Positions 1 to 8,986 of a stretch of 64,000 nucleotides of DNA are shown in pieces. Below the pieces are notes generated by a model, which was not told the DNA's origin, ran no database searches, and saw only the letters and a list, made by a program, of their open reading frames with translations. The translations under genes were made by a program, and so were the position numbers. Position 1 is the stretch's first letter. Each line of letters opens with the position of its first letter. Source of the stretch: JANRJY01 sp033763735 (GTDB lineage Bacteria; Bacteroidota; Bacteroidia; Cytophagales; UBA9547); assembly GCA_033763735.1 (NCBI GenBank), contig JANRJY010000069.1:62001-126000 (forward strand), read 5' to 3'.

Positions 1-1731
1 TTTGTAGCTTTGTTTATACCATGTTTCGGTAAAGTTAAAACCCGGATTTAAGTTAAAATATTTGAATATTCTGATTGATGTTGCTACGGGTATGGTATGA
101 ACTGCCTTCCAATTAGAAATAGGAACAATTCTTGACAACATTTGGTTGAAATTTAAAGTGTCAATTTTATAGTAATTCTTAATTGCTGCTTTACTAAAAG
201 ATGTATCGGTTCCAAAGTTTGGAATGTTTGAAATATATTGTCCAAATCCATTGATTGTGGTGAGCGGTTCGGAAGCAACACCATATACATAATATCCCGG
301 ATTCACATTTTGCTGTACATTTGAAAAATTATTTGTGAACGAAGTTGTGATTCTGAAATTCAGTTTTTTAACCCAATCTACTTTATTAATAAACGGCACA
401 TTTCTCAATGGATATATTTGACGCATGTTAATGCTTGCATCTGGCAAGTTAAAATCCATTTTTCCTCTATTGTCCTGACTTTGACGCGCACTCAATGAGT
501 AGTTGAAAGGTGTTTTTCTGATTTCATTCGAATAATTGACACTTGATTGCGCTTGTCCGGTTTGTCGTGCCATCGGATCACCCGTAGGTTGATTTTGATT
601 AAAGTTATTTGTAAAAATATTGACACTTGCAGAAAGTCTGCCGCTTGTCTTTGAAGTAGTACTATGCGACCATAGCACTCTGAATGAGCTTAACTTTCCT
701 TGGTTGTTTGGGTTGTCTTTTGAAAGGTAAGTGTCGTTGTTTTCGTAACTAAACTTGCCATTAAATGAATATCTGCTTTTGTAATCCAAATTATATCTCA
801 ATATACTTCCTCCATTGGTATAAAAATCACCGGTAAGCGCCATACCAATATATGGGTTTGTAGCCCAAAAGAAACCACCATTAATCAATCCGAAACCCAT
901 CGATACGTTATCGGCATAGGATGGAACTAATATTCCTGAGGACCTTTTCTTTGAAAATGGGAAAATGGCAAATGGAAAAGCAATAATGGTTGGAATATCG
1001 TGTATTTGAAGGTTGAATGCACGAGTCACTATTTTTTTGCCGGGGATAAACTTAATCTTAACCGCTTTAATTGAATAGTGTGGGTCGCGAAGGTCGCAGG
1101 TTGTATATGCTGCACCCTCTACAAACATCACCTTATCTGGCTCGGTTTTAACGAGTTGCCCATGCACAACACCTTCACCTTGTTTAGTAATAATGTTTTT
1201 AACCCTTCCACGTTTTGATTTGTAATTGTATTTGATTTCATGTGCCTCATATTTTTCTCCGTTCTCATCAAATATGGGTATGTCAAATTTATTTCCCAAT
1301 GTGTCTTCGCCATATTTTGATTCTACTGTATTGGTTTTGTAGTCCATATTCAATACATGGGCATTCATTTTCTTTTTGCCGTATTCTACTTGAGCTTTTC
1401 GATACAGAAATGCAGTTCTGTCTTCTGCATCAATCACTATGGAATCTTCTGCTTCATATTTTATGGTAGTTTCAACATCTCTTTGAGGTTCTTTTTTCTT
1501 TTCAACTGTATCTTTTATCGAAATGGAGGAATCTGAAACGAAAGAACTATCATTTAAAACCAATTTTGATTTCAATTGAGTGGAGTCGGCCCCAATTTTG
1601 GTGCTTTTTCTCTTCCAGAATTGACCATAACTGTTCTGAATGCCGAAAGTTATCAACAAGAAGAGGCAAAATATGTTAATTATATGCGGAAAAGGTTTCA
1701 GATGTTGGCAAAAATTTAGAAATTTGCACAA
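1..1731 (-). CDS. lptD: LPS-assembly protein LptD, partial (3' end beyond window)
   Basis: LptD is the outer-membrane barrel that inserts LPS. About 570 codons are read leftward to the window edge. After a hydrophobic signal segment there is an OstA-like region (YEAEDSIVIDAEDR, then KAQVEYGKKKMNAHVLNMDY), followed by the family's CDLRDPHYSI and IAFPFAIFPF stretches and barrel-like sequence. No ATG exists in frame ahead of the conserved region. The TTG at 1731 is the outermost start, but a -7 box (1729-1736) overlaps it. A CTG at 1701, giving MKPFPHIIN and a hydrophobic core, would fit a 20-base leader better. It is divergent from the amidase gene with about 25 bases between the outermost starts. 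The family call is firm; the start is uncertain. Confidence 0.85.
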   Translation of the reverse strand, partial: MCKFLNFCQHLKPFPHIINIFCLFLLITFGIQNSYGQFWKRKSTKIGADSTQLKSKLVLNDSSFVSDSSISIKDTVEKKKEPQRDVETTIKYEAEDSIVIDAEDRTAFLYRKAQVEYGKKKMNAHVLNMDYKTNTVESKYGEDTLGNKFDIPIFDENGEKYEAHEIKYNYKSKRGRVKNIITKQGEGVVHGQLVKTEPDKVMFVEGAAYTTCDLRDPHYSIKAVKIKFIPGKKIVTRAFNLQIHDIPTIIAFPFAIFPFSKKRSSGILVPSYADNVSMGFGLINGGFFWATNPYIGMALTGDFYTNGGSILRYNLDYKSRYSFNGKFSYENNDTYLSKDNPNNQGKLSSFRVLWSHSTTSKTSGRLSASVNIFTNNFNQNQPTGDPMARQTGQAQSSVNYSNEIRKTPFNYSLSARQSQDNRGKMDFNLPDASINMRQIYPLRNVPFINKVDWVKKLNFRITTSFTNNFSNVQQNVNPGYYVYGVASEPLTTINGFGQYISNIPNFGTDTSFSKAAIKNYYKIDTLNFNQMLSRIVPISNWKAVHTIPVATSIRIFKYFNLNPGFNFTETWYKQSYK

Positions 1732-1736
1732 ATTTA
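1729..1736 (-). promoter_or_regulatory. -7 promoter box for lptD
   Basis: Read leftward this is TAAATTTG, an exact match to the Bacteroidota -7 consensus TAnnTTTG. It would start transcription near 1722, inside the stretch between the divergent lptD and amidase genes, and would place the translation start downstream of the TTG at 1731. No clear -33 TTG is seen at the best spacing. Confidence 0.4.
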
Positions 1737-1756
1737 AGGTTTAACAAATATTAACC

Positions 1757-2545
1757 ATGTTTAAAATGAAAACTCTACCTATAATTTTATTTGTAGCGTT
1801 GGTAATGGTGGTTTGTTCCTTTAACACAACAAACAAAAGGAAGTTCTCCCTCAAAACTATAGTCATAGATGCCGGTCACGGTGGCAAAGATATAGGCTGT
1901 CATGGAAAAAAAACAAAAGAAGCACATATTGCTTTAACTGTGGCTATGGAAGTGGGCGAAAGGATCAAATCTAAATTACCCGGAACAAAGGTTATTTTTA
2001 CCCGCGATAAGGATGAATTTATAGAACTTCATGATAGGGCAGGTCTGGCTAACAAGAATAATGCAGATTTTTTTATTTCAATTCATTGTAATTCAGCGCC
2101 TTCACATATATATGGTTCAGAGACATATACCATGGGATTACATACAACTGAAGGTAACCTGGAAGTTGCCAAAAGGGAAAATGCGGTTATTTTAAAAGAA
2201 GATGATTATCTAAAAAATTACAATGGGTTTGACCCTAACTCACCAATGGCACATATTCTTTTTGCTAATTATCAAAATGCGCACTTAACCCAAAGTGTCA
2301 AATTTGCTTCTTATGTGGAAGACGAGTTTAAGGAAGGTATGGGCAGGCATAGTAGAGGTGTAAAACAAGCAGGATTTTTAGTATTATGGAAAACTGCCAT
2401 GCCGAGTGCACTGATTGAAATTGGATATTTGACAAATGAAGACGAAGAAAAATTTTTGAAATCTCCTGAAAATCAGGAAGATATTGCGAATTCAATTGTT
2501 AGGGCTTTGAAAAAATACAAGGAAGACCTTGAAACAGATAATTAA
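1757..2545 (+). CDS. N-acetylmuramoyl-L-alanine amidase (Amidase_3)
   Basis: Zinc-dependent amidase that cleaves the bond between MurNAc and the peptide stem of peptidoglycan. Visible ligands are H41 in the DAGHGG motif, E55 and H110 in SIHCN; the catalytic glutamate is E221 in IEIGYL. A hydrophobic segment at residues 6-20 should act as a signal peptide or anchor; the cysteine at 20 lacks a good lipobox. At 262 residues it is a bare catalytic domain with no LysM or SPOR domain. A second ATG three codons in (1766) is an equally possible start. It is followed after 42 bases by the MCE protein, probably in one transcript. Confidence 0.93.
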   Translation: MFKMKTLPIILFVALVMVVCSFNTTNKRKFSLKTIVIDAGHGGKDIGCHGKKTKEAHIALTVAMEVGERIKSKLPGTKVIFTRDKDEFIELHDRAGLANKNNADFFISIHCNSAPSHIYGSETYTMGLHTTEGNLEVAKRENAVILKEDDYLKNYNGFDPNSPMAHILFANYQNAHLTQSVKFASYVEDEFKEGMGRHSRGVKQAGFLVLWKTAMPSALIEIGYLTNEDEEKFLKSPENQEDIANSIVRALKKYKEDLETDN

Positions 2546-2587
2546 TTCTAAAAACATTTTTATCTTCATGCCCATAAACATGATTCT

Positions 2588-3514
2588 GTGAAGCTTCAAA
2601 GAGAAATTAAGGTAGCAATATTTGTGATATTTGCCGGAACTATGTTATACTCCGGTTTTAATTTTTTAAAGGGAATTGATTTCTTTTCGTCTACCAAATC
2701 ATTCTTTGCCGAGTATAAAAATGTAAGCGGACTACGAGTTTCTAATGCTGTGTATGTGAATGGGTTAGCAGTTGGCAGAGTTAGTGAAATACAAATATTA
2801 TCTGATCGGGATCATACACTTAAAGTAAAGTTTGATATTGACAAAAAAATTGTGGTTGGCGACTCTGCAAGGGCAATTATTTCCAATCAAGGATTATTAG
2901 GAGATAAGTCCATTGTGATGTATTTGGGGAATTCTGAAAAACCTTTGCCTGAAGGTACTACAGTAATATCAGAAGTAGAGAAAAATTTTACTGAAAAATT
3001 AAGCGAAAAAGCGGCACCAGTAGTTGCTGAACTTGAAACTACAGTAAAAAGAATTAACATGATGCTCAGTGAAAATAATCTTAAAGGGCTTTCAAACATT
3101 ATCAAGAATTTGGATAATACTTCCTCTGATGTTCAAAAATTAATTCAGTCTAATAGTGCTAATATATACGGAACCACCAAAAATGTTGAAGCCATCACTC
3201 GTTCACTCATTGAAACCGAAAAACAGATTAAAGTACTTCTTTCTAAGCTTCAAACCACGACCGATTCCATCAACAAAATGAGAATGGTAGCCACTATTGA
3301 TAATGTAAATAAATCTGTACTTGAGCTTAATAAAGTGTTGGGTTCCATCAATAATGGTGAAGGTACAGTAGGAAAACTTATCAAAGACGATTCGTTGTAC
3401 AATGCTTTGAACCACACCGCTACTGATTTAGATAAGTTGATTGTTGACCTTAAAGAACATCCCGAAAGGTATGTTCAGTTTTCAGTGTTTGGCAAAAAAG
3501 TCAAAGTTAAGTAA
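2588..3514 (+). CDS. MCE/MlaD family protein
   Basis: Single-pass, inner-membrane-anchored MCE protein, expected to be the substrate-binding part of an Mla-type phospholipid transporter. Residues 9-27 form the membrane anchor, about 38-115 the MCE domain (FAEYKNVSGLRVSNAVYVNG; GLLGDKSIVMYLG), and 125-240 look helical and may form the periplasmic tube. The start is GTG; the only nearby ATG is out of frame. No MlaE or MlaF genes are in the window, so the permease and ATPase must be elsewhere. It sits downstream of the amidase on the same strand. Confidence 0.88.
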   Translation: MKLQREIKVAIFVIFAGTMLYSGFNFLKGIDFFSSTKSFFAEYKNVSGLRVSNAVYVNGLAVGRVSEIQILSDRDHTLKVKFDIDKKIVVGDSARAIISNQGLLGDKSIVMYLGNSEKPLPEGTTVISEVEKNFTEKLSEKAAPVVAELETTVKRINMMLSENNLKGLSNIIKNLDNTSSDVQKLIQSNSANIYGTTKNVEAITRSLIETEKQIKVLLSKLQTTTDSINKMRMVATIDNVNKSVLELNKVLGSINNGEGTVGKLIKDDSLYNALNHTATDLDKLIVDLKEHPERYVQFSVFGKKVKVK

Positions 3515-3630
3515 TTATTAAGTTTTGAATTAATTCCAAATATTTTTTGTTCGCATGTTGTTAAGGAGATATTAATATCTTATTTTCAGTCAAAAATTAC
3601 CTTATTTCAAGCCAAATTAACCAAACTCCG

Positions 3631-4455
3631 ATGAATAAAACTATCGTTATAACAGGTGCCAGCAGTGGCATCGGTAAAGCTACAGCCAAGCATTTTAATG
3701 CAAAAGGATGGAATGTTGTCGCTACCATGCGAAGTCCTGAAAAAGAGCAAGATTTAAAGGAATCAGCAACACTGAAACTCGTTGCATTAGATGTACAAAG
3801 TGTTGATTCAATAAAAAAAGCAGTTGATGCTTCCATTGCACACTTCGGCACAATTGATGTATGGTTGAACAATGCAGGATATGGTGCTCATGGACCTCTT
3901 GAAGCCGGAACCAGAGAACAAATTCAACGCCAATTTGATGTAAATTATTTTGGATTAATTGATTGTATCAAAGGCATTTTGCCTCATTTTCGTCAAAAAA
4001 GAAGCGGTACCATTATCAATGTTTCGTCAGTTGGAGGACTTATGGTACTGCCTTTATATAGCGCATATAATTCATCAAAGTTTGCTGTGGAAGGGTTAAC
4101 AGAAGGATTATTTTATGAGCTCGAACCACTAGGAATAAAAGTAAAATTAATTGAACCAGGCGGTATCAAAACAGAATTTCTGGGACGTTCGGAAGAGACT
4201 TGGGGTATTGAAAATTTGCCTGATTATAAGCCATTTGTTGATCAAATTCATGCTAAATTCTTTTCTCCAGAAATGGCCAAAAACTTTGGAACACCTGAAA
4301 TGGTGGCAGAAGTAATATACAAAGCAGCTACCGATGGCACAAAAACACTTCGTTACTTGGCAGGAAAAGATGCGAAGCAGTTTTGGTTTATCCGCAGATG
4401 GTTTGGTTACAAAGCCCAAATGGCTGGATTGAAGTCGTTTTTAGGTTTAAAATAA
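3631..4455 (+). CDS. SDR family NAD(P)-dependent oxidoreductase
   Basis: Classical short-chain dehydrogenase, 274 residues. The cofactor loop TGASSGIG is at 8-15, NNAG at 80-83, a serine pair at 132-133, and the catalytic YxxxK is Y146/K150 within YSAYNSSK. The conserved core (ITGASSGIG, VNYFG, LIEPGGIKTEF) matches the general oxidoreductase group, but the substrate cannot be read from the sequence. It stands alone on this strand and ends one base from the convergent DUF983 gene. No hairpin terminator is evident between them. Confidence 0.93.
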   Translation: MNKTIVITGASSGIGKATAKHFNAKGWNVVATMRSPEKEQDLKESATLKLVALDVQSVDSIKKAVDASIAHFGTIDVWLNNAGYGAHGPLEAGTREQIQRQFDVNYFGLIDCIKGILPHFRQKRSGTIINVSSVGGLMVLPLYSAYNSSKFAVEGLTEGLFYELEPLGIKVKLIEPGGIKTEFLGRSEETWGIENLPDYKPFVDQIHAKFFSPEMAKNFGTPEMVAEVIYKAATDGTKTLRYLAGKDAKQFWFIRRWFGYKAQMAGLKSFLGLK

Positions 4456-4456
4456 T

Positions 4457-4822
4457 TTATAATTTGGGGTCATATTGTACCCCTCCAAACAAGTACATCA
4501 TCAACATTCTGGAGTAGCGGTAGGTCATAGGTACCGCTGCTAGAGATGTTGCAATAACAATGCTCACTACATATTCAATTTTTAAATTTGTAAAAGAGTT
4601 TAATCCTACCCCCACTATTACGACTATTGCCACATTGATGGCATAGCTAAAATACATAGCTCCTGTAAAAAAGGATGGTTCTCTTTCAAATTGCAAACCA
4701 CAGCATTCGCATTGTTTATTAGTATCGCCAAACTTTAATAAATTGTAAGTTTTGTAAGGAAACATATTCCCTTTGCGGCATCGGGGGCATTTTTGTTGAA
4801 GAAAGGCTTGTAGTTCAGTCAC
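4457..4822 (-). CDS. DUF983 family zinc-ribbon membrane protein
   Basis: Small protein of unknown function, 121 residues. A zinc ribbon is formed by CPRC (C12, C15) and the C38/C40/C41 cluster, followed by two membrane segments (about 55-75 and 83-100). These match DUF983, a family common in alphaproteobacteria and Bacteroidota. The start appears to be GTG, with no in-frame ATG close by. It lies downstream of the ABC-F gene on the same strand (99-base gap) and converges with the SDR gene. Confidence 0.85.
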   Translation of the reverse strand: MTELQAFLQQKCPRCRKGNMFPYKTYNLLKFGDTNKQCECCGLQFEREPSFFTGAMYFSYAINVAIVVIVGVGLNSFTNLKIEYVVSIVIATSLAAVPMTYRYSRMLMMYLFGGVQYDPKL

Positions 4823-4921
4823 GTTTAATAAATGTTAAATTATGAATGTTGAATTTTAAATTGAAAGGCAATGTATTAACCAAAAATCAAAAACCAACAA
4901 TCAAGAAAGGTTTTATACTTT

Positions 4922-6850
4922 TCAACCATTCTCCAATACTGATATTTCTTCAGCAATTAAGTCCCATTCATACTGTTTTTCGTCCAATAGTTTTTTCACT
5001 TTGTTATATTCAGTGGTGATGGATTTGTATTTTTCCGAATCTGACATTTGCTCCTGATTGCTCATTTGTTCCTCAAGCATGTTTTTCTTGGTTTCAAAAT
5101 CCATGATTTCTGATTCAATTTTTTCGAGTTTTTGATTGGCCGTTTTCAATTTTTTGTCCTGCTCTTTTGCTTTATCATTATCAGCCGGAGTTACATTATT
5201 TGATGGCTTTGTTACCACAGGTTTATCATCTTTTTTCTCGCTGTGATGGGCGGTTTTCACAGTGGATTTCCAATATTCATATTCATCATAGGTGCCGGGA
5301 TATACTTTTATTTGATGATCTTCGATATACCATATTTTGGTTGCTACACTTGCTACAAAGTGCCTATCATGCGATACGGTTATAAAGGTGCCTTCATACT
5401 GTTGGAGCGCTTGAATAAGGATATTAACCGATTGTATGTCAAGGTGATTGGTTGGTTCATCCAGCAGCAAAAAATTAGATTCTGAAATTAATGTTTTAGC
5501 TAAGGCAACCCTTGATTTTTCACCCCCGGATAGCACTTTTATTTTTTTGAATACATCATCGCCTTTGAAAAGAAAACATCCCAAAATGGTTCTTAATTCA
5601 ATTTCAAGCTTACCGCTTCCGGCTTGTTTGAGCTCCTCCAATATTTCGTTATCAAGTTTTAACGATTCCAATTGATGTTGCGCAAAAAAGGAAGGAATAA
5701 CATTGTACCCCGTTTCTCTTTCTCCTTCAATGGGTTCGCTACCACTAATAATGCGTAATACTGTTGATTTACCTTTACCATTGGCACCTATTAGTGCAAT
5801 TTTGTCGCCTCGTTCAATCAATGCAGAAGCATCTTTCAAAATAGTTAATTCACCGAACGACTTTGAAACATGATCCATTTTCAAAATTGTTCTTCCGGGT
5901 TGCGTACTAAAGTTGAATTTGAAAAAAACTTTCGCATTTTCATCAATAACATCATCAATACGGTCAATTCGATCGAGCATTTTCACGCGTGATTGTACCT
6001 GACGGGCTTTAGATGCTTTTGCTTTGAATCGTTCAATAAATCTTTCCGTTTGTCTTATCTGAGCTTGTTGATTTTCGAAGGCTCCTTTTTGTATTTCCTG
6101 ACGAAGTGCTTTCTCTTCTAAGTAAAATTCGTAGTTACCGGCATATGGAGTAAGCTTGTAATTCGACACTTCAACGGTCATATTCACACAATTATTCAAA
6201 AATTCCCTGTCGTGTGATACAATGATCACTGCCCCTTCATAGTCGCGCAAGTATCCTTCAACCCATTCAATTGATGGCAAGTCCAAGTGGTTGGTAGGTT
6301 CATCAAGTAAAAGCAAAGAGGGTTTTTGAAGTAAAATCTTTGCCAGCATTACGCGCATGCGCCATCCACCCGAAAATGTCTTTAGTGGGCGTTGAAGGTC
6401 GGCAGTATTGAATCCCAACCCCTCAAGAATTTCTTCAGTCTGCGATTGAATGGTGTATCCATCCAACATACCAAATTCTTCTTGAAGTCGGGCAAGTTTG
6501 TCCACCAATGAATCTTTGTAATTGGTCTCCATTTCATGAAGCACTTTCTCAATTTCATTGTGAATATTAAATTGTTTCTCAAAAGCCTGCATCGCCACAT
6601 GAAGTATACTTTCATGGCTGTCATATGAAAGCAAATCCTGATTCAAAAAACCAAGTGTGCAATCGCTACTTTTGCTTATTTCACCTCCATCGGGTTTGTA
6701 TTCGCCTACAATTAATCTTAATAAAGTAGATTTTCCTGCACCATTGGGACCTATCAGACCAATTTTGTCCTTGGGTTTGATGTGTAAGTTGGCATTTTCG
6801 TATATAGGACGAGCACCTATGTAATATGAAAGGTTGGTTAAAGCAAGCAT
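4922..6850 (-). CDS. ABC-F family ATP-binding cassette protein
   Basis: Soluble twin-ATPase of the ABC-F family, thought to act on ribosomes rather than in transport; no membrane segments are present. The first cassette has Walker A GPNGAGKS (34-41), signature FSGGWRMR and Walker B LLLLDEPTNHLD. The second has GANGKGKS, LSGGEKSR and LLLDEPTNHLD. An inter-domain arm rich in lysine and arginine (RFIERFKAKASKARQ) and a charged C-terminal tail predicted to be a coiled coil (about 560-642) match the Uup/YdiF-like subgroup. It starts at ATG with a -7 box 29 bases upstream. It could be a housekeeping factor or a resistance-type ribosome protector; the sequence does not decide. Confidence 0.93.
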   Translation of the reverse strand: MLALTNLSYYIGARPIYENANLHIKPKDKIGLIGPNGAGKSTLLRLIVGEYKPDGGEISKSSDCTLGFLNQDLLSYDSHESILHVAMQAFEKQFNIHNEIEKVLHEMETNYKDSLVDKLARLQEEFGMLDGYTIQSQTEEILEGLGFNTADLQRPLKTFSGGWRMRVMLAKILLQKPSLLLLDEPTNHLDLPSIEWVEGYLRDYEGAVIIVSHDREFLNNCVNMTVEVSNYKLTPYAGNYEFYLEEKALRQEIQKGAFENQQAQIRQTERFIERFKAKASKARQVQSRVKMLDRIDRIDDVIDENAKVFFKFNFSTQPGRTILKMDHVSKSFGELTILKDASALIERGDKIALIGANGKGKSTVLRIISGSEPIEGERETGYNVIPSFFAQHQLESLKLDNEILEELKQAGSGKLEIELRTILGCFLFKGDDVFKKIKVLSGGEKSRVALAKTLISESNFLLLDEPTNHLDIQSVNILIQALQQYEGTFITVSHDRHFVASVATKIWYIEDHQIKVYPGTYDEYEYWKSTVKTAHHSEKKDDKPVVTKPSNNVTPADNDKAKEQDKKLKTANQKLEKIESEIMDFETKKNMLEEQMSNQEQMSDSEKYKSITTEYNKVKKLLDEKQYEWDLIAEEISVLENG

Positions 6851-6878
6851 TTGAAAGTAGGCAATTGGTTATTTGTTG

Positions 6879-6886
6879 CAAATTTA
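6879..6886 (-). promoter_or_regulatory. -7 promoter box for the ABC-F gene
   Basis: Leftward TAAATTTG matches TAnnTTTG exactly. The predicted transcript would begin near 6872 and give a leader of about 21 bases before the ATG at 6850. The nearest TTG upstream is closer (12 bases) than the usual -33 spacing. Confidence 0.4.
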
Positions 6887-7044
6887 GAAATTATCAGTCA
6901 ATTCTTAGCTTTTATTGAACGGTTACACAAAATGAAATCTTATCATTTGATTTGTCGGCAGATAATGAAATTTAATATTTATACAAATAATTAATAATCA
7001 GATGTTTATGCTTAATAATTCAAAATTTATTATTCAAAATTTAA

Positions 7045-7065
7045 AATTTCCTTTATAAGGAAATT
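7045..7065 (+). other. Inverted repeat in the nusB leader
   Basis: A perfect 9-base inverted repeat (AATTTCCTT, loop TAT, AAGGAAATT) sits 45 bases before the nusB start, within a 259-base AT-rich stretch (6851-7109) that otherwise holds only the ABC-F -7 box. It has no T-run, so it is more likely an operator or mRNA hairpin than a terminator. Confidence 0.3.
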
Positions 7066-7109
7066 CCTTCTCACTAAATTCACACCCAATAAAATTCGTT
7101 CTTATAATA

Positions 7110-8237
7110 ATGATTAACCGAAGAATCATCCGAGGAAAAGTTTTGCAACAATTATTTGCATACAAAACCTGTTGTGCTGCTAATCTTGAAATAACTCAAG
7201 AGGCTGTAATTCAGCATTTTTCTTCAGTACTCAATCCGGATTTTTCGGGCGAAGATTCCAAAAAACTCGATGGTTATGGCAAAATGACTCTGGTAGGTTT
7301 GGAAGAATATGTAAGAACCAACAAAGTAGATCAGGACAATGGCCCTGAAGAAATCAACTCCGCCTTACGCACGTTTACCAATCAATACAACACCTATAAT
7401 CAAAACGATAGAAGATTGATTTTGAAAAAAATGATATCAGATACCGAGAAAATATTTGATTATTATTTAATGACTTTGCAAATATTAATTGAAGCTGCAC
7501 ATAAAATAAGCTCAATCAGAAAGAATGATCGATTATGGAATAATCCTATTCTACAAAAATTAGATAATAGCGCACTATTGAAAAACGAAATATCACGACA
7601 CCATATTTCATGGAATAATGACCAGGATATTGTTAATGAAGTGGTTACATATATATTGGATAGCAAAGAATTTATTACCTATAGTGCTACCGTAAATCTT
7701 TCGTTTGAGGAGGAGCGAAAAATGTTGCTTCACATTGCCAAAAATTTGGTCCTCAAAAATCCGAATCTCAACGATCATTTTGAAATCATTGATTTGAATT
7801 GGGACGAAGACAAAGTAGCAGTTAAAGATATGGTTGACGATACCATTAAGGCAGTTTCTGAAACGGAGGATTTCACTTTAGCAACTATTTCCAAAAACTG
7901 GGAAGATGATAAAGAGTTTATGAAAGCACTTTTTGAAAATACGCTTGACAATGAAAATGAATATGAAGATTATATTTCACCTCAGCTCAAAAACTGGGAT
8001 ATATCAAGGTTAACAGGTACCGACAATATATTAATGAAAATGTGTGTATCGGAGATGATTAACTTTTCGAATATTCCTGTAAAAGTTAGCATTAATGAAT
8101 ACATTGAATTATCGAAGCGATATAGTACTCCCAAAAGTAAAATGCTTATTAATGGTGTACTTGACAACCTTTCTCAAAAATTAATCAAAGATAAAATTAT
8201 CAGAAAAAGCGGTAGAGGGTTGATGGATAATAAGTAG
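7110..8237 (+). CDS. nusB: Transcription antitermination protein NusB
   Basis: NusB binds boxA RNA with NusE (S10) and promotes rRNA antitermination. The N-terminal RRIIRGKVLQQLFAYK and the C-terminal block (about 240-372: AVSETEDFTLATISKNWEDD, ILMKMCVSEMINFSNIPVKVSINEYIELSKRYSTPKS, GVLDNLSQKL) are NusB signatures. At 375 residues it is far longer than the roughly 140-residue proteobacterial form because of a long charged, helical middle section. Extended NusB proteins are usual in Bacteroidota. It is a single-gene unit with a 259-base upstream gap. Confidence 0.9.
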   Translation: MINRRIIRGKVLQQLFAYKTCCAANLEITQEAVIQHFSSVLNPDFSGEDSKKLDGYGKMTLVGLEEYVRTNKVDQDNGPEEINSALRTFTNQYNTYNQNDRRLILKKMISDTEKIFDYYLMTLQILIEAAHKISSIRKNDRLWNNPILQKLDNSALLKNEISRHHISWNNDQDIVNEVVTYILDSKEFITYSATVNLSFEEERKMLLHIAKNLVLKNPNLNDHFEIIDLNWDEDKVAVKDMVDDTIKAVSETEDFTLATISKNWEDDKEFMKALFENTLDNENEYEDYISPQLKNWDISRLTGTDNILMKMCVSEMINFSNIPVKVSINEYIELSKRYSTPKSKMLINGVLDNLSQKLIKDKIIRKSGRGLMDNK

Positions 8238-8306
8238 TTATTGTTTCAATGTAATTACATTATTATGAAATAATAAGTTTTCTTTAAATTTAAAATTGAC
8301 TCATTA

Positions 8307-8603
8307 TTATATAATATTTTGTTTTCCGTGATAAATTCTTAAAACAAAAATACTTTCGTTAATTAATTCAAAAATAATTATGTATGTGCGATGCACAATC
8401 GCTTTTCTGATATTTTCATTTGTTGGAAAAATTTTATCAAATTTCGGGTAATGTAATGGATTTGCTTGGATATTAATCAATTCTTTCTCAATTGATTGAA
8501 CAACCTTTTCAGCTCTTTTATCACCTTCAAATTCTCTTAAATAAAACTCAATTTCAAAAAATCCTGAAAGAAATTCAGGTGAAAATACCAACTGATGGCT
8601 CAT
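8307..8603 (-). CDS. RelE/ParE-type toxin
   Basis: A 98-residue protein with the RelE/ParE toxin layout: N-terminal FSPEFLSGFFEIEFYL helix, central NPLHYPKFDKIF, then strand-rich RKAIVHRTYIIIFELINESIFVLRIYHG. In this superfamily toxins either cleave ribosome-bound mRNA (RelE) or act on gyrase (ParE); which applies here is not clear. Its ATG overlaps the stop of the upstream gene (TAATG), so the two are translationally coupled. This is the classical antitoxin-then-toxin order. Confidence 0.8.
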   Translation of the reverse strand: MSHQLVFSPEFLSGFFEIEFYLREFEGDKRAEKVVQSIEKELINIQANPLHYPKFDKIFPTNENIRKAIVHRTYIIIFELINESIFVLRIYHGKQNII

Positions 8604-8893
8604 TATTTTTTGTTGAGTGCTTCACGTTTTTGGTTCATTGATGCAATTAGCTCCTCAAAACTTATACCCTTTCCATCTAAAATTGATTTCTTGGCTTTAT
8701 TAATATACCATGTCATATATGCTAACGTGACAGGTTTGTTTGGAATTGATAAATTCAACTCTTTAAAGTTTCCTGCGTCATCATACATGTCTGCTATTAA
8801 AATTTCTTCAGCTTTTATTGAAGGATGTTGACTTAGAAAATCTTTTAGTGCATTTTCGTCTGAAGTAGTTTGTGTTGATAAAGCTAATAGCAT
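8603..8893 (-). CDS. Putative antitoxin of the RelE/ParE pair
   Basis: A 96-residue protein immediately upstream of, and sharing one base with, the toxin gene. It is acidic in its N-terminal half, with no recognisable DNA-binding fold. The C-terminal tail (KKSILDGKGISFEELIASMNQKREALNKK) resembles the toxin-wrapping helices of RelE/ParE antitoxins. The assignment rests mainly on position and size. A near-consensus -7 box (leftward TATATTTA at 8913-8920) precedes the ATG by 20 bases. The family was not recognised by name. Confidence 0.7.
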   Translation of the reverse strand: MLLALSTQTTSDENALKDFLSQHPSIKAEEILIADMYDDAGNFKELNLSIPNKPVTLAYMTWYINKAKKSILDGKGISFEELIASMNQKREALNKK

Positions 8894-8986
8894 ATTTTAA
8901 ACATAAAGTATGTAAATATACCAATTAACAAAAAGTCAAACAAAAAAAGAAGTTTATAAGAAATAAATTACTAAAAATGGCCAGAT

